64,000 bases of DNA from Thauera sp. K11 (lineage in GTDB: Bacteria; Pseudomonadota; Gammaproteobacteria; Burkholderiales; Rhodocyclaceae): positions 5,022,001-5,086,000 of the forward strand of contig NZ_CP023439.1 of assembly GCF_002354895.1 (NCBI RefSeq). The letters run 5' to 3'. Shown here one piece after another: positions 46,101-56,350 of the stretch (the stretch's first letter is position 1; each line of letters opens with the position of its first letter). Position numbers and translations under genes: made by a program. The notes under the pieces were generated by a model. That model ran no database searches and was not told the origin of the DNA. It was given only the letters and a program-made list of their open reading frames with translations.

Positions 46101-49100
46101 ACGCTGGCCGTGGGCACCGGCGGCACCACGGGCAGCATCGCCAGCGGCAGCGCCATCAGCGTCGCCAGCGGCGCCACGCTTGAGTTCTACCGTTCCGACT
46201 TGGTCATGTTCGGCAACGTGTTCTCGGGCAGTGGAACGCTGAACTTCCTGGGCACGGGGACCCAGGGACAGAGCAACTACATCCCGGAGAGCCCGAGCCC
46301 GGACTTCGCCGGCACGATCGTGGTCAAGAACGGCGCACGGCTGGAACGCCCCGAGCGCTTCGGCTCGGCCGCCGTCACCGTCGAATCCGGTGCCACCGCG
46401 CTGATCTGGGGCGGCGTGGACGTGCCCAACGGTTTCACCATCGCCGGCAACGGCTGGAACGATCCCCAGGGCTACCTGGGCGCGATCCGCTTCCAGGGCC
46501 CCGGCTCGACGCTCAGCGGCAACGTCGCCATGAGCGCCGACAGCCGCATCGCCCTCCACGCCGCCAACGAGTCCGGCACCATCAGCGGCGCCATCAGCGG
46601 CGGCTTCGCGCTGGAGAAGTTCGGCCCCGGCACGCTCACGCTGTCGGGCGCCAACACCTACGACGGCGCCACCACCGTCAGCGCCGGCACGCTGAAGCTG
46701 GGCGCCGACGGCACGCTGCCGGCGGCCACGTCAGCCACCGTCGCCAGCGGTGCCACGCTGAACCTCGACGGCAAGACGCAGACGCTGGCGGGCCTCGCCA
46801 GCAGCGGCACGCTGGACCTGGGCACCGGCGGCACGCTGACGATCAGCGGCGACAGCAGCATCGGCGCCGTCAGCGGCAGCGGCACCATCAAGGTGACGGG
46901 CGGCACGCTGACGCTGGGCGCGGGCTTCACCAACACGGACGTGAACATCGAGCTGGCCGGAGGCAGCCTGACGCTGGGTGCGGCCACCTACGGCATCGGC
47001 ACCTTCACCGTCACCAACAGCGCCACGCTGGACATGGCCAGCGGCAATGCCAGCCTCACGGTCGCCTCGCTCGCCATGACCGGCAGCAACACCCTCACGG
47101 TGACCAACTGGACGGCCGGCAGCGACCACTTCTACGCCACCGCCATCAGCACGCCCACCCCGGCCAAGGATACGCCGAACATCGCCCCGCTCAACCGCAT
47201 CACGCTGGGCGGCAGCAATGCCATCACCACGCAGTGGCTCACCACGGGCAACGAACTGAGCATCTACACCGGCCCCTTCACCTACTGGGACGGCCCGGCG
47301 GTGAACGCCACGACCATCGAAGGCGGCAGCGGCACCTGGCTCGCCGCCGACATCAGCGGCAACTGGACCACCGCCTCCGGCGGCCCCAACGGCCCCTGGA
47401 CGGACGGGCAGGTCGCCACCTTCGGCGGCAGCGCCACCGGCGCCAAGACCGTGACCCTGAACGCGAACCAGAGCATCGGCGGGCTGACCTTCCTGACGGA
47501 TGGCTACACCATCAACGGCATTTACACCCTCACCGGCACGGCCGCGATCAACTACCTGCAGGCCAACCCGGACGTGACGGCCACGGTGGGCAGCGTGCTG
47601 GCCGGCACCAACGCCTTTGAAAAGGCGGGCAACGGCACCCTCATCCTGACCGGCAACAACACCTACACCGGCGCGACGACCGTGTCGTTCGGCACCCTGC
47701 AGGTGGGCAACAACACCACCACCGGCAGCCTCGCCGGCGACAGCGCCATCAGCATCGCCAGCGGCGCCACGCTGGCCTACTACAGTTCGAGCGACAGCAC
47801 GGGCAATGCCCTCATCGGCAACACCTTCGCCGGCGCGGGCACGCTGCGCTTCAAGGGCAACGCCACCCAGAACCAGAGTTCCTACACGCTCAGCGCGCCC
47901 ACCCACACCCTCAGCGGCGCGGTGGTGGTGGAAAGCGGCGCCCGCTTGACCAGAAGCAACACGGGTGCCCTGGGCACGGCGCCCATCACCATCGAATCGG
48001 GCGGGCAACTGTACCTGGGCGGCAGCAGTGCCGACATGACCAGCGCCGTCTCCATCGCCGGCACGGGCTGGAACGAAGCCGCGGGCTACATCGGCGCCTT
48101 GCGTGTGGATGGCGGGGCCACGCAGAGCGGCAACGTCACCCTGACCGCCGCGTCGAGCATCGGTACGTTTGCCGGCAGCGGCACCATCAGCGGCGTGATC
48201 TCCGGCGGCTTCGCGCTGACCAAGCTCCGCGCGGGCACCACCATCCTGACCGGCAACAACACCTACACCGGCGCCACCACGGTGAGCGCGGGCACGCTGC
48301 AGGTGGGCAGTGGCGGCACCACGGGCAGCATCGCCAGCGGCAGCGCCATCAGCATCGCCAGCGGTGCGACGCTGGCGTTCTACAACGCCAACTGGCTTCG
48401 GACGATCGGCAACACGATCTCGGGCGCGGGCACCTTGCGCTTCAAAGGCACCGGCACCGTTGAGGAGAGCGCCTACATCATGAACACCGCCAACAGCCTG
48501 ACTGGCCCTACGGTGATCGAGTCCGGCGCGTTGGTCGAATTGCACCATGGCAGCGGGCTGGGCACCAGCGCCATAACGGTCAACGAAGGCGGTGGCCTCT
48601 ATCTCAGAAACGGTCCCACGGCTGCCAACGACGTCAGCCTGGCGGGCGATGGCTACGCACAGACCGCGGGCCGAATAGGTGCGCTGCGCCTGGGTGGCGG
48701 GGCCACGCTCACGGGCAACGTCACGCTCACCGGCAACGCGCGCCTGGCGACCTACTTATCGACCGATACCGGCACGATCAGCGGCGCCATCAGCGGCGGC
48801 TTCGGCATCGAGAAAAGCCACTCCGGCACGCTGACGCTCAGCGGCGCCAACACCTACACCGGCGCCACCACGGTGAGCGCCGGTACGCTGAAGCTGGGCG
48901 CCAACGGTGCGCTGCCCTCGGCCAGCGCCACCACGGTCGCGTCCGGCGCCACGCTGAACCTCGACGGCAAGACGCAGACGCTGGCCAGCCTCACCAGCAG
49001 CGGCACGCTGAACCTGGGCACCGGCGGCGTGCTGACGATCACTGGCGACAGCAGCATCGGCGCCGTGACCGGCAGCGGCACCATCAGGGTCACCGGCGGC

Positions 49101-50999
49101 ACGCTGACGCTGGGTGCGGGCTTCAGCAACACCAGCGTGAACATCGAACTGGCCGGCGGCAACCTGACGCTGGGCGCCAATACCTACAGCATCGGCACCT
49201 TCACCATCGCCGACAGCGCCACGCTGGACATGGCCTCCGGTACCGCCAGCCTGACGGCGGCCACGCTCACGCTCGACAGCGGCAAGGCGCTGACCGTGAG
49301 CAACTGGACGCGCGGCAGCGACGTGTTCAAGGCCAGCGCCTTCACCGGCGCCACGCGCAACGCGGTCGGCGCCGCGCCGATGAACCAGATCGCGCTGGCG
49401 CCCTACGGCGGGGGCCTGACCGTGTGGCGCGCCGACGACGAAATCGACGTGCTGCTCGAGCCCAGGCTGCGCATCGCCAAGACCTCCACCGGCGGCACCG
49501 GCAGCTTCGGCTTCCAGATGACGGGCCTGTCGGCCAGCACCGACACCATCGTCACCAGCGTGGCCGGCACGCCGGCGCCCGGCGCGGCCGGCATCGAGGG
49601 CACCGCCGGCACGGCGGTGACGATCACCGAGGCCACCGTGCCCGCCGGCTGGCCGGCCAACCCGGCCGCGGCCAGTTGCGTGGATGCCAACGGCACCGCC
49701 AGCGGCAACGGCACGGGGCCCTTCGGCACCCTGTCGGGCAAGGTGCTGAGCATCGCCGCGTCCAATCTGGTGGCCGGGGCCGACATCACCTGCACCTTCG
49801 CCAATACCCTGAACGGCATCGGCGGCACGGTGTTCAACGACGGCGGCGCGCCCAGCGGCGGGGCCAACACCGGCACGCCCAACAACGGCGTGCAGGACGG
49901 CGCCGAGGCCGGGCTGGCCGGGCTGGCGGTGAGCCTGACCGACTGCGCCGCCACCCCCCACGCCAGCGCCACCACCGACAGCGCCGGCCGCTACAGCCTG
50001 CAGGTGCCGCCCGCCGCGGCGGGCCAGCCGGTGTGCGTGAGCGTGGCGGTGCCGTCGGCCCGCCGCGCCACCGGCGCCAGCGTGGCGGGCACGCCCACGC
50101 CCGACGGCACGGCCACCAGCGTGGGCGGGGTGAGCTACACCTACGACCGCGCCGGCCAGCGGCAGGCGTTCACCGCGCCCGCCACCGGCGTGCTGACGCT
50201 GGACTTCGGCGTGGTGCCGGACAGCACGCTGCAGTCCGACAGCAGCAAGACGGGGCCCGGCGGCGGCGCGGCCGTGCATGGCCACAGCTTCACCGCGGGC
50301 ACGGGCGGCAGCGTGGTGTTCTCCACCGGCGCGGGCACCAGCACGCCGGCGGTCGGCGGCTGGAGCGAGGTGGTGTATGCCGACCCGGACTGCACCGGCA
50401 CGCTGCAGTCCGGCGCCGCCAGGCTGTATCCGCCGGCGGTGCCGCAGACCGTGGTGCAGGGCCAGGTGGTGTGCGTGGTGATGCGGCAGTTCGTGCCCGA
50501 AGGGGTGGCGAGCGGGGCGGCCAACAGCGTGCCGGTGCAGGCGGCGCTGACCTTCACCAACGCCGCGCCGGGCCTGGTGGCGACCTACACGGTGACCGAC
50601 ACCACCACGATGTCGTCGGGCGCGCTGACGCTGCAGAAGCGCGTGCGCAACGTGAGCACCGGCGGCGCCTTCGGCACGAGCAACCAGGCCCGCTCGGGCG
50701 ACACGCTGGAGTACGAGGTGATCTACACCAACACCGGCGCGGAGCCGCTGACCCACATGCAGATCAGCGACGGCACGCCGGCCTACACCACCTTCGTGTC
50801 GGCCGCGGCGGACCTGCCGCTGCCGGGCGGGGTGACCGGCTGCAGCCTGCGCTCGCCGGCCAACCCGCCGCCGGCCGCGGCGGCGCCATGCTCGCCGGCC
50901 CAGACCGGCACCGGCAAGGGGCTCATCGGCTGGCATCTGGACGGCAGCGTGAATCCGGGCGCCAGCGGCACGGTGCGCTACACGGTGACGGTGGATTGA
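43140..50999 (+). CDS. Giant phase-variable passenger-type surface protein (adhesin candidate)
   Basis: The open frame ends at 50999 and is open from an ATG at 43140 that lacks a ribosome binding site, so its start is doubtful (see the 43217 entry). After the 8-bp repeat tract the body begins with a signal-like core ([20 protein letters not shown], about 43614-43673). In order it holds a PA14/galactose-binding-like region (43680-44280), a prealbumin-like segment ending near 44620, seven autotransporter-associated strand repeats ([16 protein letters not shown] type, about 44986, 45514, 46036, 46621, 47628, 48230, 48820), a second prealbumin-like segment (49450-49800), an SdrD/Cna-B-like domain (49815-50210), and a DUF11-type domain to the end. 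Two 525-bp units (about 45010-46060) are tandem copies. No C-terminal beta-barrel or LPXTG motif is seen, so its export route is open. Probably a cell-surface or secreted adhesin. Confidence 0.7.
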   Translation: MSRRAFRTGHGLRRNVCGIRDQGDIRCIRQRLVSYSCWRAGVLACWRAGVLACWRAGVLACWRAGVLACWRAGVLACWRAGVLACWRAGVLACWRAGVLACWRAGVLACWRAGVLGACLRHAPSTPRQVPQSPRHPSCIECAAVTHRKGAPDESFAAGLPALAATLAMCLLMPVLARAATIPTIGCNSTGYLFNTAYSGNPAGPPKTVGARDTYWEVSREMETSASFDPPTGGWDDGYVVSQVHPAWTVSPYGNADWISHSADAVVGGTPESPDGRRNYWYRYRFNLDGALDPSQFYMKLNFFADDGVGMVYVNGVEQPNSSYYDVENIGDPANQNYAPGSGAYLILDRNWQTGLNEILVRIVDRHSVSAFLVQYDGQSSTICTTTVTVNTVSQGGTGGFAYSGTNGVAAHDVITTSAGTAAAGARQTLAASNGQTTITQAVFGYELSAASCTGMADGATQTANLTNAAVGDLPARSVRFSDAGNGRDVTCTFTNNIIGDGGAHWDGTDTALPGNGSVQGGAGNWNAADTNWTAGNGTGNGKWVANGKAVFGVTGGAVEVSGTQAIGGLDFKVGGYSLTGGTLTGGLPTNVLSTGSGIGATIGSTLAGANAFEKAGAGSITLTGANTYSGGTTVSGGALIIGGAGTLYNTSGAGSITVNSGATLRFDRSDTFGLHIAAPASRVTIAGGTVASNNTFNTLNDLALNGGTLTANGGSHPYWGAFGLKGTVTSSGTSAFTVGTGSNNFILIGTNAAGGTTTFDVTGGTLGVATPLFDNRNAGSALVASNLAKSGAGTLTLSGANTYTGTTTVSAGTLAIGGSGTLYNTSGAGSITVNSGATLRFDRSDTFGVHTAVPASTITIAGGTVASNGTFNTLNDLTLSGGTLTANGGANADYGAFALKGTVTSAGTSAFTVGAGSNNFILIGTNAAGGTTTFDVTGGTLGVATPLSNNRSGGGATVASNLAKSGAGTLTLSAANTYTGTTTVSAGTLAVGTGGTTGSIASGSAISVASGATLEFYRSDLVMFGNVFSGSGTLNFLGTGTQGQSNYIPESPSPDFAGTIVVKNGARLERPERFGSAAVTVESGATALIWGGVDVPNGFTIAGNGWNDPQGYLGAIRFQGPGSTLSGNVAMSADSRIALHAANESGTISGAISGGFALEKFGPGTLTLSGANTYDGATTVSAGTLKLGADGTLPAATSATVASGATLNLDGKTQTLAGLASSGTLDLGTGGTLTISGDSSIGAVSGSGTIKVTGGTLTLGAGFTNTDVNIELAGGSLTLGAATYGIGTFTVTNSATLDMASGNASLTVASLAMTGSNTLTVTNWTAGSDHFYATAISTPTPAKDTPNIAPLNRITLGGSNAITTQWLTTGNELSIYTGPFTYWDGPAVNATTIEGGSGTWLAADISGNWTTASGGPNGPWTDGQVATFGGSATGAKTVTLNANQSIGGLTFLTDGYTINGIYTLTGTAAINYLQANPDVTATVGSVLAGTNAFEKAGNGTLILTGNNTYTGATTVSFGTLQVGNNTTTGSLAGDSAISIASGATLAYYSSSDSTGNALIGNTFAGAGTLRFKGNATQNQSSYTLSAPTHTLSGAVVVESGARLTRSNTGALGTAPITIESGGQLYLGGSSADMTSAVSIAGTGWNEAAGYIGALRVDGGATQSGNVTLTAASSIGTFAGSGTISGVISGGFALTKLRAGTTILTGNNTYTGATTVSAGTLQVGSGGTTGSIASGSAISIASGATLAFYNANWLRTIGNTISGAGTLRFKGTGTVEESAYIMNTANSLTGPTVIESGALVELHHGSGLGTSAITVNEGGGLYLRNGPTAANDVSLAGDGYAQTAGRIGALRLGGGATLTGNVTLTGNARLATYLSTDTGTISGAISGGFGIEKSHSGTLTLSGANTYTGATTVSAGTLKLGANGALPSASATTVASGATLNLDGKTQTLASLTSSGTLNLGTGGVLTITGDSSIGAVTGSGTIRVTGGTLTLGAGFSNTSVNIELAGGNLTLGANTYSIGTFTIADSATLDMASGTASLTAATLTLDSGKALTVSNWTRGSDVFKASAFTGATRNAVGAAPMNQIALAPYGGGLTVWRADDEIDVLLEPRLRIAKTSTGGTGSFGFQMTGLSASTDTIVTSVAGTPAPGAAGIEGTAGTAVTITEATVPAGWPANPAAASCVDANGTASGNGTGPFGTLSGKVLSIAASNLVAGADITCTFANTLNGIGGTVFNDGGAPSGGANTGTPNNGVQDGAEAGLAGLAVSLTDCAATPHASATTDSAGRYSLQVPPAAAGQPVCVSVAVPSARRATGASVAGTPTPDGTATSVGGVSYTYDRAGQRQAFTAPATGVLTLDFGVVPDSTLQSDSSKTGPGGGAAVHGHSFTAGTGGSVVFSTGAGTSTPAVGGWSEVVYADPDCTGTLQSGAARLYPPAVPQTVVQGQVVCVVMRQFVPEGVASGAANSVPVQAALTFTNAAPGLVATYTVTDTTTMSSGALTLQKRVRNVSTGGAFGTSNQARSGDTLEYEVIYTNTGAEPLTHMQISDGTPAYTTFVSAAADLPLPGGVTGCSLRSPANPPPAAAAPCSPAQTGTGKGLIGWHLDGSVNPGASGTVRYTVTVD
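43203..43579 (+). CDS. OFF-state short product from the best start codon of the passenger locus
   Basis: A strong AAGGAGATAT ribosome binding site (43204-43213) sits a few bases ahead of ATG 43217. In this copy that frame runs through the repeat (WRAGVLAC units) and stops at 43579 after 120 residues, not reaching the passenger body. Adding one 8-bp unit, or removing two, gives a whole number of codons from 43217 to 50999 (2597 or 2589), so this start would then make the full protein. It is best read as the translational start of the passenger gene caught out of frame. The span given includes the ribosome binding site; coding begins at 43217. Confidence 0.65.
43248..43483. repeat. 8-bp tandem repeat (GCTGGCGT), about 29.5 copies
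   Basis: 236 bp of perfect repeat with an 8-bp period, unbroken by variants. Eight is not a multiple of three, so each unit gained or lost shifts the downstream frame. All six reading frames stay open across it (LACWRAGV on plus, ASTPARQH on minus). Such tracts mutate by slipped-strand mispairing. Confidence 0.95.
43481..43511. other. Perfect 14-bp hairpin next to the 8-bp repeat
   Basis: GCTCGGGGCGTGCC (43481-43494), loop TGC, GGCACGCCCCGAGC (43498-43511). The left arm starts within the last bases of the repeat tract. No T-run follows, so it is not a clear terminator, but it could pause replication or transcription and favour slippage. Confidence 0.7.
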
Positions 51000-51179
51000 G
51001 TGGATCGAGCGCGATGCGGTTCAGCCAAGCCAGCCGCATCGCGCTCCCGCTGCCTTGTGTCTTTGCTGTTCAGGCCCATCCCTGCAGCCCGCCGGCGGCC
51101 TCGACGCAAGGCGCCGGATCACGCTGCGCAGCCCGGCGCGGCGCGGCGCCGCGTACCGCGAGGCGCGCCGCGCTGCCGC

Positions 51180-51185
51180 TATAAT
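51180..51185 (+). promoter_or_regulatory. Possible -10 box for psd
   Basis: A perfect TATAAT lies 31 bp before the GTG start of psd. No good -35 hexamer is visible at the right distance. The position fits a short leader. Confidence 0.4.
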
Positions 51186-51216
51186 CCGCGCCTTCCGACG
51201 TCATCCGGGTCCGACC

Positions 51217-52065
51217 GTGTCCGATCGCCTTGCCGTGCTGCTGCAATACCTGCTCCCCAAGCAGGCGCTGACCGTCCTCGCCGGCAAGTTCGCCGGCGCC
51301 CGTGCCGGCGGGCTGACCACCGCGGTGATCCGCTGGTTCGTGCGGCGCTACGGGGTGGACATGGACGAGGCCGCCAACCCCGACATCGCCGCCTACGGCA
51401 CCTTCAACGAATTCTTCACCCGTCCGCTGCGCGCGGGCGTGCGTCCGCTGGCGCAGGCCGCGCTCGTCTGCCCGGTCGACGGCGCCATCAGCCAGTTCGG
51501 GACGATCGAGCGCGACCGGATCTTCCAGGCCAAAGGGCATTCCTATTCGACCACCGCGCTGGTCGGCGGCGACGCTGCCCTGGCGGCGCGCTTCGAGGAC
51601 GGCGCCTTCGCCACGCTGTACCTCAGCCCGCGCGACTACCACCGCATCCACATGCCCTGCGACGGCCGGCTGCGGCGCATGATCCACGTGCCGGGCGATC
51701 TGTTCTCGGTGAACCCGGCCACTGCGCGCGGGGTGGCCGGCCTGTTCGCGCGCAACGAGCGCGTCGTGTGCGTATTCGAATCGGACGCGGGCCCCTTCGT
51801 GCTGGTGCTGGTCGGCGCCACCATCGTCGGCAGCATGGCCACCGTGTGGCACGGCGTGGTGAATCCCCCGCGCACGCCCACGGTACGCGACTGGCTGTAC
51901 GAGGACGGCGAGGTCGTGCTGAAGCGGGGCGACGAGATGGGGCGTTTCCTGCTCGGCTCGACGGTCGTGATGCTGTTCCCGAAGGGGCGCGTCCGCTTCA
52001 ACCTCGAATGGGCGCCGGCGCGGGCGATCCGCATGGGCGAGGCGATGGGGCTGCCGTCCGCCTAG
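51217..52065 (+). CDS. psd: Phosphatidylserine decarboxylase proenzyme
   Basis: A 282-residue enzyme that makes phosphatidylethanolamine in the inner membrane. The autocleavage site LGST appears near residue 248 ([11 protein letters not shown]), whose Ser becomes the pyruvoyl group. Other blocks: [36 protein letters not shown] (with the His of the catalytic triad). The GTG start at 51217 is chosen for its N-terminus [13 protein letters not shown], typical of the family. It has no functional link to the passenger gene upstream. Confidence 0.95.
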   Translation: MSDRLAVLLQYLLPKQALTVLAGKFAGARAGGLTTAVIRWFVRRYGVDMDEAANPDIAAYGTFNEFFTRPLRAGVRPLAQAALVCPVDGAISQFGTIERDRIFQAKGHSYSTTALVGGDAALAARFEDGAFATLYLSPRDYHRIHMPCDGRLRRMIHVPGDLFSVNPATARGVAGLFARNERVVCVFESDAGPFVLVLVGATIVGSMATVWHGVVNPPRTPTVRDWLYEDGEVVLKRGDEMGRFLLGSTVVMLFPKGRVRFNLEWAPARAIRMGEAMGLPSA

Positions 52066-52358
52066 GACGGCAGGAAGGCGCCGCCGCCGGGCTGTTCGTT
52101 TTGCACCAATGCTGTGCGACGACTGTTGCCATGCACGCAGACGGGGCTTCGCCGGGGGAAGGCGGCCTGCGGACGGACCCCTGCCGTACTGCCTGCTTCC
52201 GCATCGAAAGTCTTTGATAGCAATGGTTTGTGCCGCTTCCAGGGCGTCGTTCCGATGATCGCGGCGGGCTGGCACGGTTGAAGCTTGCAAGTCCCTGCCC
52301 CGCCGCGAGGCGGGCCGGACTTCTCGCAGGCAGCACAACGACCATCAGGAGACAGACC

Positions 52359-52793
52359 ATGCCCAGCCGTCCGATACATCAGGTCATCGCCCAGCAACCC
52401 TTCGTCTGCGTGCCGATCGACATGTCGGTGCGCGCCGTCACCCAGCTCATGCAGGACCGCAGGCAGAGCGCGGCCCTGGTCACCGAGCATGGGATGCTCA
52501 CCGGCATCTTCACCGAACGCGATGCCACCTTCCGCGTGCTCGCGGCGGGGCTCGATCCGGATGCGACGCCGGTCGGCGCGGTGCTCACCCACAAGCCGCA
52601 GACGATCACCGAGGACAAGCCTTTCGGCCATGCGCTGCACCTGATGTACGACGGCGGCTTCCGCCACGTGCCGGTGGTGGATCTGAGCGGGCGGCCGATC
52701 GGCCTGGTTTCCGCGCGCGACGCACTGGCGCTGGACGCCGAAGCCTTCGGCCAGGAACTGGTGCGCCGCGAAGAGATCACCGTCATCCTCTGA
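52359..52793 (+). CDS. CBS domain pair protein
   Basis: A 144-residue cytoplasmic protein made of two CBS domains (about 8-60 and 75-135). Blocks are MSVRAVTQLMQDRRQSAALV, LTGIFTERDATFRV and HVPVVDLSGRPIGLVSARDAL. Such proteins usually sense adenine nucleotides; the partner is unknown. The start has AGGAGA upstream. Followed by a strong hairpin. Confidence 0.88.
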   Translation: MPSRPIHQVIAQQPFVCVPIDMSVRAVTQLMQDRRQSAALVTEHGMLTGIFTERDATFRVLAAGLDPDATPVGAVLTHKPQTITEDKPFGHALHLMYDGGFRHVPVVDLSGRPIGLVSARDALALDAEAFGQELVRREEITVIL

Positions 52794-52802
52794 AGGCCGC
52801 AC

Positions 52803-52865
52803 CCGGATGCCGAGGGCCGCGCCGGCGGGATTGCTTCCCCGCCGGCGCGGCCCTCGGCGTTCCGG
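52803..52865. terminator. Strong bidirectional hairpin between convergent genes
   Basis: A perfect 21-bp inverted repeat (52809-52829 with 52838-52858, 8-nt loop) extended by CCGGA/TCCGG on the outside. It sits between the CBS gene and the convergent CoA-transferase. No U-run follows, so it is a terminator by position and stability rather than by a full intrinsic signature. Confidence 0.7.
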
Positions 52866-52878
52866 ATGCCGGAACGGC

Positions 52879-54177
52879 TCAGAACAGGTTCATCTTCTTT
52901 GCCGCCTCGCGCAATTCACCGCGGAAATCCGGGTGGGCGATGCCGATCAGGGCCTCGGCGCGCTGTTTGGCGGTCTTGCCGCGCAATTGGGCGACGCCGA
53001 ACTCGGTGACGACGTAGTTGACGTCGTTCTTGCTGGTGGTGATGTGCGTGCCCGGCGACAGCACCGGGGCGATGCGCGACACCGTGTCGTTCTTCGCGGT
53101 GGAGGGCAGCACGATGAAGGCCCTGCCGCCGTTGGAGCGGTTGGCCGCGCGCACGAAGTCCACCTGGCCGCCGGTGCCGGAGTAGGGCACGTGGCCCAGG
53201 CTCTCCGAACCGCACTGGCCGAGCAGGTCGATCTGCAGCGTGGCGTTGATCGCGCACAGCTTGTCGTTGCGCGCGGCGTTGTACGGGTCGTTGGTGAAAT
53301 CGACCGGATGCATCTCCAGCGCGGGGTTGCGGTCGAGATGGCGGTAGAGCCTGTTCGAGCCGAGCGCGAAGGTCGCCACCGTCTTGCCCGGCATGAAGGT
53401 CTTCCTGCGGTTGGTGACCGCGCCGCTTTCGATCAGCGACAGGATGCCGTCGCCGATCATCTCGGTGTGGATGCCGAGGTCGCGCTTGTGCTGCAACTGC
53501 ATGACCACCGCGTCCGGGATGCCGCCGTAGCCGATCTGAAGCGTCGAGCCGTCCTCGATCAGGTCGGCGACGTACTTGCCGATCGCTTCCTGCACCGCGC
53601 CGATCTTCGGCAGGCCGACCTCGAACAGCGGCTCGTCGCTCTCCACGATGCCGCTCACCTGCGAGACGTGCACGTGGCAGTCGCCGTAGGCGAACGGCAC
53701 GTTGGGATTGACTTCCAGCAGGATCACGCGCGCGCGGCGCACCGCCGCCATGGTGTAGTCCGGCGCCAGCGACAGCGAGAAGTAGCCGTGCGCGTCCATC
53801 GGCGAGGCCATCGACACCACCACGTCGGCGGGCGTCAGGCCGCGGTCGATCAGCATCGGCAGTTCGGAGAAATAGGCCGGCAGGAAGTCGATCCATCCCG
53901 CCTGGCCGCCGGGCCGCGTCGCGCCGCCGTAGAAGTAGGCGTCGTGGCGCACGTTGTGCGAAGTCCCTTCGTCGATGTAGTTGTACTTGCGCAGCGGCAG
54001 GATCTGGCTCACCACCACGTCGCGCAGGTCGTGGCGGCGGTCCGACAGCGCATTGAGCAGGGTGGGCGGCTCGCCGACCCCGGTGGGTACGACGATGGTC
54101 TCGCCGTCGTGGATCATCGCCACGGCGTCCGCCGCGGTCACGCGTTTCTGGGCGTACTGCTGGTGTACGTTCGACAT
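52879..54177 (-). CDS. Acetyl-CoA hydrolase/4-hydroxybutyrate CoA-transferase family protein
   Basis: A 432-residue class I-like CoA-transferase (Cat1/AbfT family). It has the N-terminal half MIHDGETIVVPTGVGEPPTLL, a middle GIHTEMIGDG with the Glu expected to form the CoA thioester, the QIGYGGIPDAV block, and TEFGVAQLRGKT at the C-terminus. It would exchange CoA between short acyl groups or acetate. The acyl substrate is not clear from sequence. Convergent with the CBS gene. Confidence 0.88.
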   Translation of the reverse strand: MSNVHQQYAQKRVTAADAVAMIHDGETIVVPTGVGEPPTLLNALSDRRHDLRDVVVSQILPLRKYNYIDEGTSHNVRHDAYFYGGATRPGGQAGWIDFLPAYFSELPMLIDRGLTPADVVVSMASPMDAHGYFSLSLAPDYTMAAVRRARVILLEVNPNVPFAYGDCHVHVSQVSGIVESDEPLFEVGLPKIGAVQEAIGKYVADLIEDGSTLQIGYGGIPDAVVMQLQHKRDLGIHTEMIGDGILSLIESGAVTNRRKTFMPGKTVATFALGSNRLYRHLDRNPALEMHPVDFTNDPYNAARNDKLCAINATLQIDLLGQCGSESLGHVPYSGTGGQVDFVRAANRSNGGRAFIVLPSTAKNDTVSRIAPVLSPGTHITTSKNDVNYVVTEFGVAQLRGKTAKQRAEALIGIAHPDFRGELREAAKKMNLF

Positions 54178-54221
54178 CTTCCTCTCCCGCTCGTATGGTC
54201 TTTTATGTTGCGAACCAGACG

Positions 54222-54253
54222 ATTATACGGGTTTCCCATACTGTCTCGTATGG
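54222..54253 (-). promoter_or_regulatory. Possible promoter and operator for the CoA-transferase gene
   Basis: On the minus strand a TATAAT (54222-54227) lies 45 bp before the ATG. A 6-bp inverted repeat CCATAC/GTATGG (54236-54241 and 54248-54253) overlaps the -35 area and might be a regulator site. No good -35 is visible. Confidence 0.4.
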
Positions 54254-54344
54254 CGTGAGTGTGATTGCCGGATGGATGCGCGTGCCGGGGATGCGGCGGC
54301 CTGACGACGGAGGGGCACCGTGGCGCCCGGGCGGCGCCCCATGC

Positions 54345-54372
54345 AAAAGACCGCCTCGCGGCGGTCCTTTCG
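54345..54372 (-). terminator. Intrinsic terminator after rhlE
   Basis: On the minus strand a 7-bp stem GACCGCC/GGCGGTC with a 4-nt loop is followed by TCTTTT. It lies about 45 bp beyond the rhlE stop, matching a standard rho-independent terminator. Confidence 0.75.
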
Positions 54373-54415
54373 CTTCTGTGGGCGGGGCCGTGGCTGGTGC
54401 GCCACGGTCCCGGGA

Positions 54416-56002
54416 TCAGCGGTCGCCGTCGCCGCGCGGCGAGAACAGGGCGGCGCGCTGCGCCGGACGCCGGTTCTGCGCCTGGCGGTCGCCGTGGGCC
54501 GGCGGGTTGCCGCGCTTGCCGCCGGCGTCGCCGCGCCGCGGCGCGGAGTTGCGGTTGCCGTCCGCGTCGGGCCGCCGGGCGTTGTCGACGCGATTGCCGT
54601 CCACGTCCGGGCGCGACGCCGGTGCGCGGTTGCCGTCGACATCCGGGCGCGCGGCGTTGCGCGGCGCACGGTTGCCGTCGGTCTCGCGCCGCTGGGCGGA
54701 CTGCGGCTTGCCGCCGGGGCGCGCCGGCGACGGGCCGCGGGCCGGCGCGGCGCGTTCTCCGCGCTTGCCGTCGTCGCCCTGGCGCGGCTGCCCGCCGCGG
54801 CGTTGCAGCGGTTCGCGATGATGGTCGGCATCGTGGGCGGCTTCGGCACCTGCGCTGGGCACGAAGTCGTCGGCCGTGGCGCGCTCGAGGCGGCGCTTGA
54901 TCAGCTTTTCGATCGCAGCCAGCAACTTCGCCTCTTCGGCGTCGACGAGGGAGAGCGCGTTGCCCTCGGCCCCGGCGCGGCCGGTGCGGCCGATGCGGTG
55001 CACGTAGTCCTCGGGTACGTTGGGCAGCTCGAAGTTCACCACCTGCGGCAACTGGTCGATGTCCAGGCCGCGGGCGGCGATGTCGGTGGCGACCAGTACC
55101 GGCAGCGAGCCGTCCTTGAACTGGCTCAGCGCACGCGTGCGTGCGGCCTGGCTCTTGTTGCCGTGGATCGCCGCGGCAGGGATGTCGTGCCGGCTCAGGT
55201 ATTCGGCGAGCTTGTTGGCGCCGTGCTTGGTGCGGGTGAACACCAGCACCTGGAACCACTGGTGCTTCTTGATGAGGTGGGCCAGCAGTTCGCGCTTCTG
55301 CTTCTGGCCGATCAGATAGACCGTCTGGTCGACACGTTCGGCGGTGGTGTTGCGCGGTGCCACTTCCACCGTGCGCGGTTCGTGCAGCAGGCCGCCGGCG
55401 AGTTCGCGGATCTCGTCCGAGAAGGTCGCCGAGAACAGCAGATTCTGGCGCTTTTTCGGCAGCAGGGCGAGCACCTTGCGGATGTCGCGGATGAAGCCCA
55501 TGTCGAGCATGCGGTCGGCTTCGTCCAGCACCAGGATCTCGACCCCGGAGAGGTCGACCGTCTTCTGCCCGGCGTGATCGAGCAGACGGCCGGGCGTGGC
55601 CACCAGGATGTCGACGCGCTTCTTCAGCGCGGTGATCTGCGGATTGATGTTGACGCCGCCGAACATCACCAGCGAATTCAGCGCGAGGTGCTTGCCGTAG
55701 GTCTGGACCGATTCCTCCACCTGGGCGGCGAGTTCCCGCGTCGGTGTGAGGATCAGGCAGCGCGGGCGGCCCGGCGGATGCGGGTGCGCGTGGGTGGCGG
55801 CCAGCATGTGCAGCACGGGCAGCGTGAAACCGGCGGTCTTGCCGGTGCCGGTCTGCGCGGCGGCGAGCAGGTCGCCGCCGGTGAGCACCTGCGGGATGGC
55901 CTGGGCCTGGATGGGGGTCGGTTTGGTGTAGCCGGCTTCGGCGATGGCGCGAAGCAGCGGCTCGGCCAGCCCGAGGCTGGCGAAAGTCGTTTCGGAGGTC
56001 AT
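54416..56002 (-). CDS. rhlE: DEAD-box ATP-dependent RNA helicase RhlE
   Basis: A 528-residue RNA helicase. Motifs in order: Q motif region, AQTGTGKT (I), PTRELA (Ia), [20 protein letters not shown] (II), SATFS (III), [11 protein letters not shown] (IV), [13 protein letters not shown] (V), [10 protein letters not shown] (VI). After about residue 375 comes a long basic tail with repeated [12 protein letters not shown] units (four DGNR copies), likely RNA-binding. It is involved in ribosome assembly and RNA decay in relatives. ATG at 56002 is chosen; an earlier in-frame ATG at 56020 is possible. Confidence 0.93.
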   Translation of the reverse strand: MTSETTFASLGLAEPLLRAIAEAGYTKPTPIQAQAIPQVLTGGDLLAAAQTGTGKTAGFTLPVLHMLAATHAHPHPPGRPRCLILTPTRELAAQVEESVQTYGKHLALNSLVMFGGVNINPQITALKKRVDILVATPGRLLDHAGQKTVDLSGVEILVLDEADRMLDMGFIRDIRKVLALLPKKRQNLLFSATFSDEIRELAGGLLHEPRTVEVAPRNTTAERVDQTVYLIGQKQKRELLAHLIKKHQWFQVLVFTRTKHGANKLAEYLSRHDIPAAAIHGNKSQAARTRALSQFKDGSLPVLVATDIAARGLDIDQLPQVVNFELPNVPEDYVHRIGRTGRAGAEGNALSLVDAEEAKLLAAIEKLIKRRLERATADDFVPSAGAEAAHDADHHREPLQRRGGQPRQGDDGKRGERAAPARGPSPARPGGKPQSAQRRETDGNRAPRNAARPDVDGNRAPASRPDVDGNRVDNARRPDADGNRNSAPRRGDAGGKRGNPPAHGDRQAQNRRPAQRAALFSPRGDGDR

Positions 56003-56350
56003 TGAGTGTATCCTGCGCAAGCCTGCCGTTCGTTTGCGGCCGGCGCCGATCGGGGCGCGCGGGAGTCGTCCGGGCCGGGCCCGGGACGTCGTTGCGGGAA
56101 GGCGCCGCGGTCGATCGGCTGGAATCGCGGCGCCCGCGGACTATAGCGCAGACTGGAGCAGTTTGTGCACCGCAACGAGAAAATGCGGACCGACGGCGCT
56201 CGAAGGGCGTTGATCGAACGAAGGGCGCGGAGCGAAAATTCCCACGACGGCGCGTCTTTTGGGTAATTTAGAGCCGTTCTGCGGATGGGCCGGCTGCGGG
56301 GGCCCTTATCGTCCTGCGGTTCTCGGGACCTGAGCGGGAGTGCCGGCGAC
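56003..56350. other. Divergent intergenic region between rhlE and an M48 peptidase
   Basis: No gene is supported. It contains two candidate starts for the peptidase (ATG 56285 without a ribosome binding site, GTG 56351 with GGGAG) and possible weak promoters. Nothing else was recognised. Confidence 0.5.

Noticed and set aside
46731..48548. Long antisense open frame (605 codons) inside the passenger gene
   Set aside because: High G+C repetitive codons leave the complement open. It has no known domain or start signal, and its length follows the sense repeats.
52286..52310. Sigma-54 promoter before the CBS gene
   Set aside because: TGGCAC and TTGCA are both present but 9 bp apart rather than the required 5, so the site should not function as a -24/-12 promoter.
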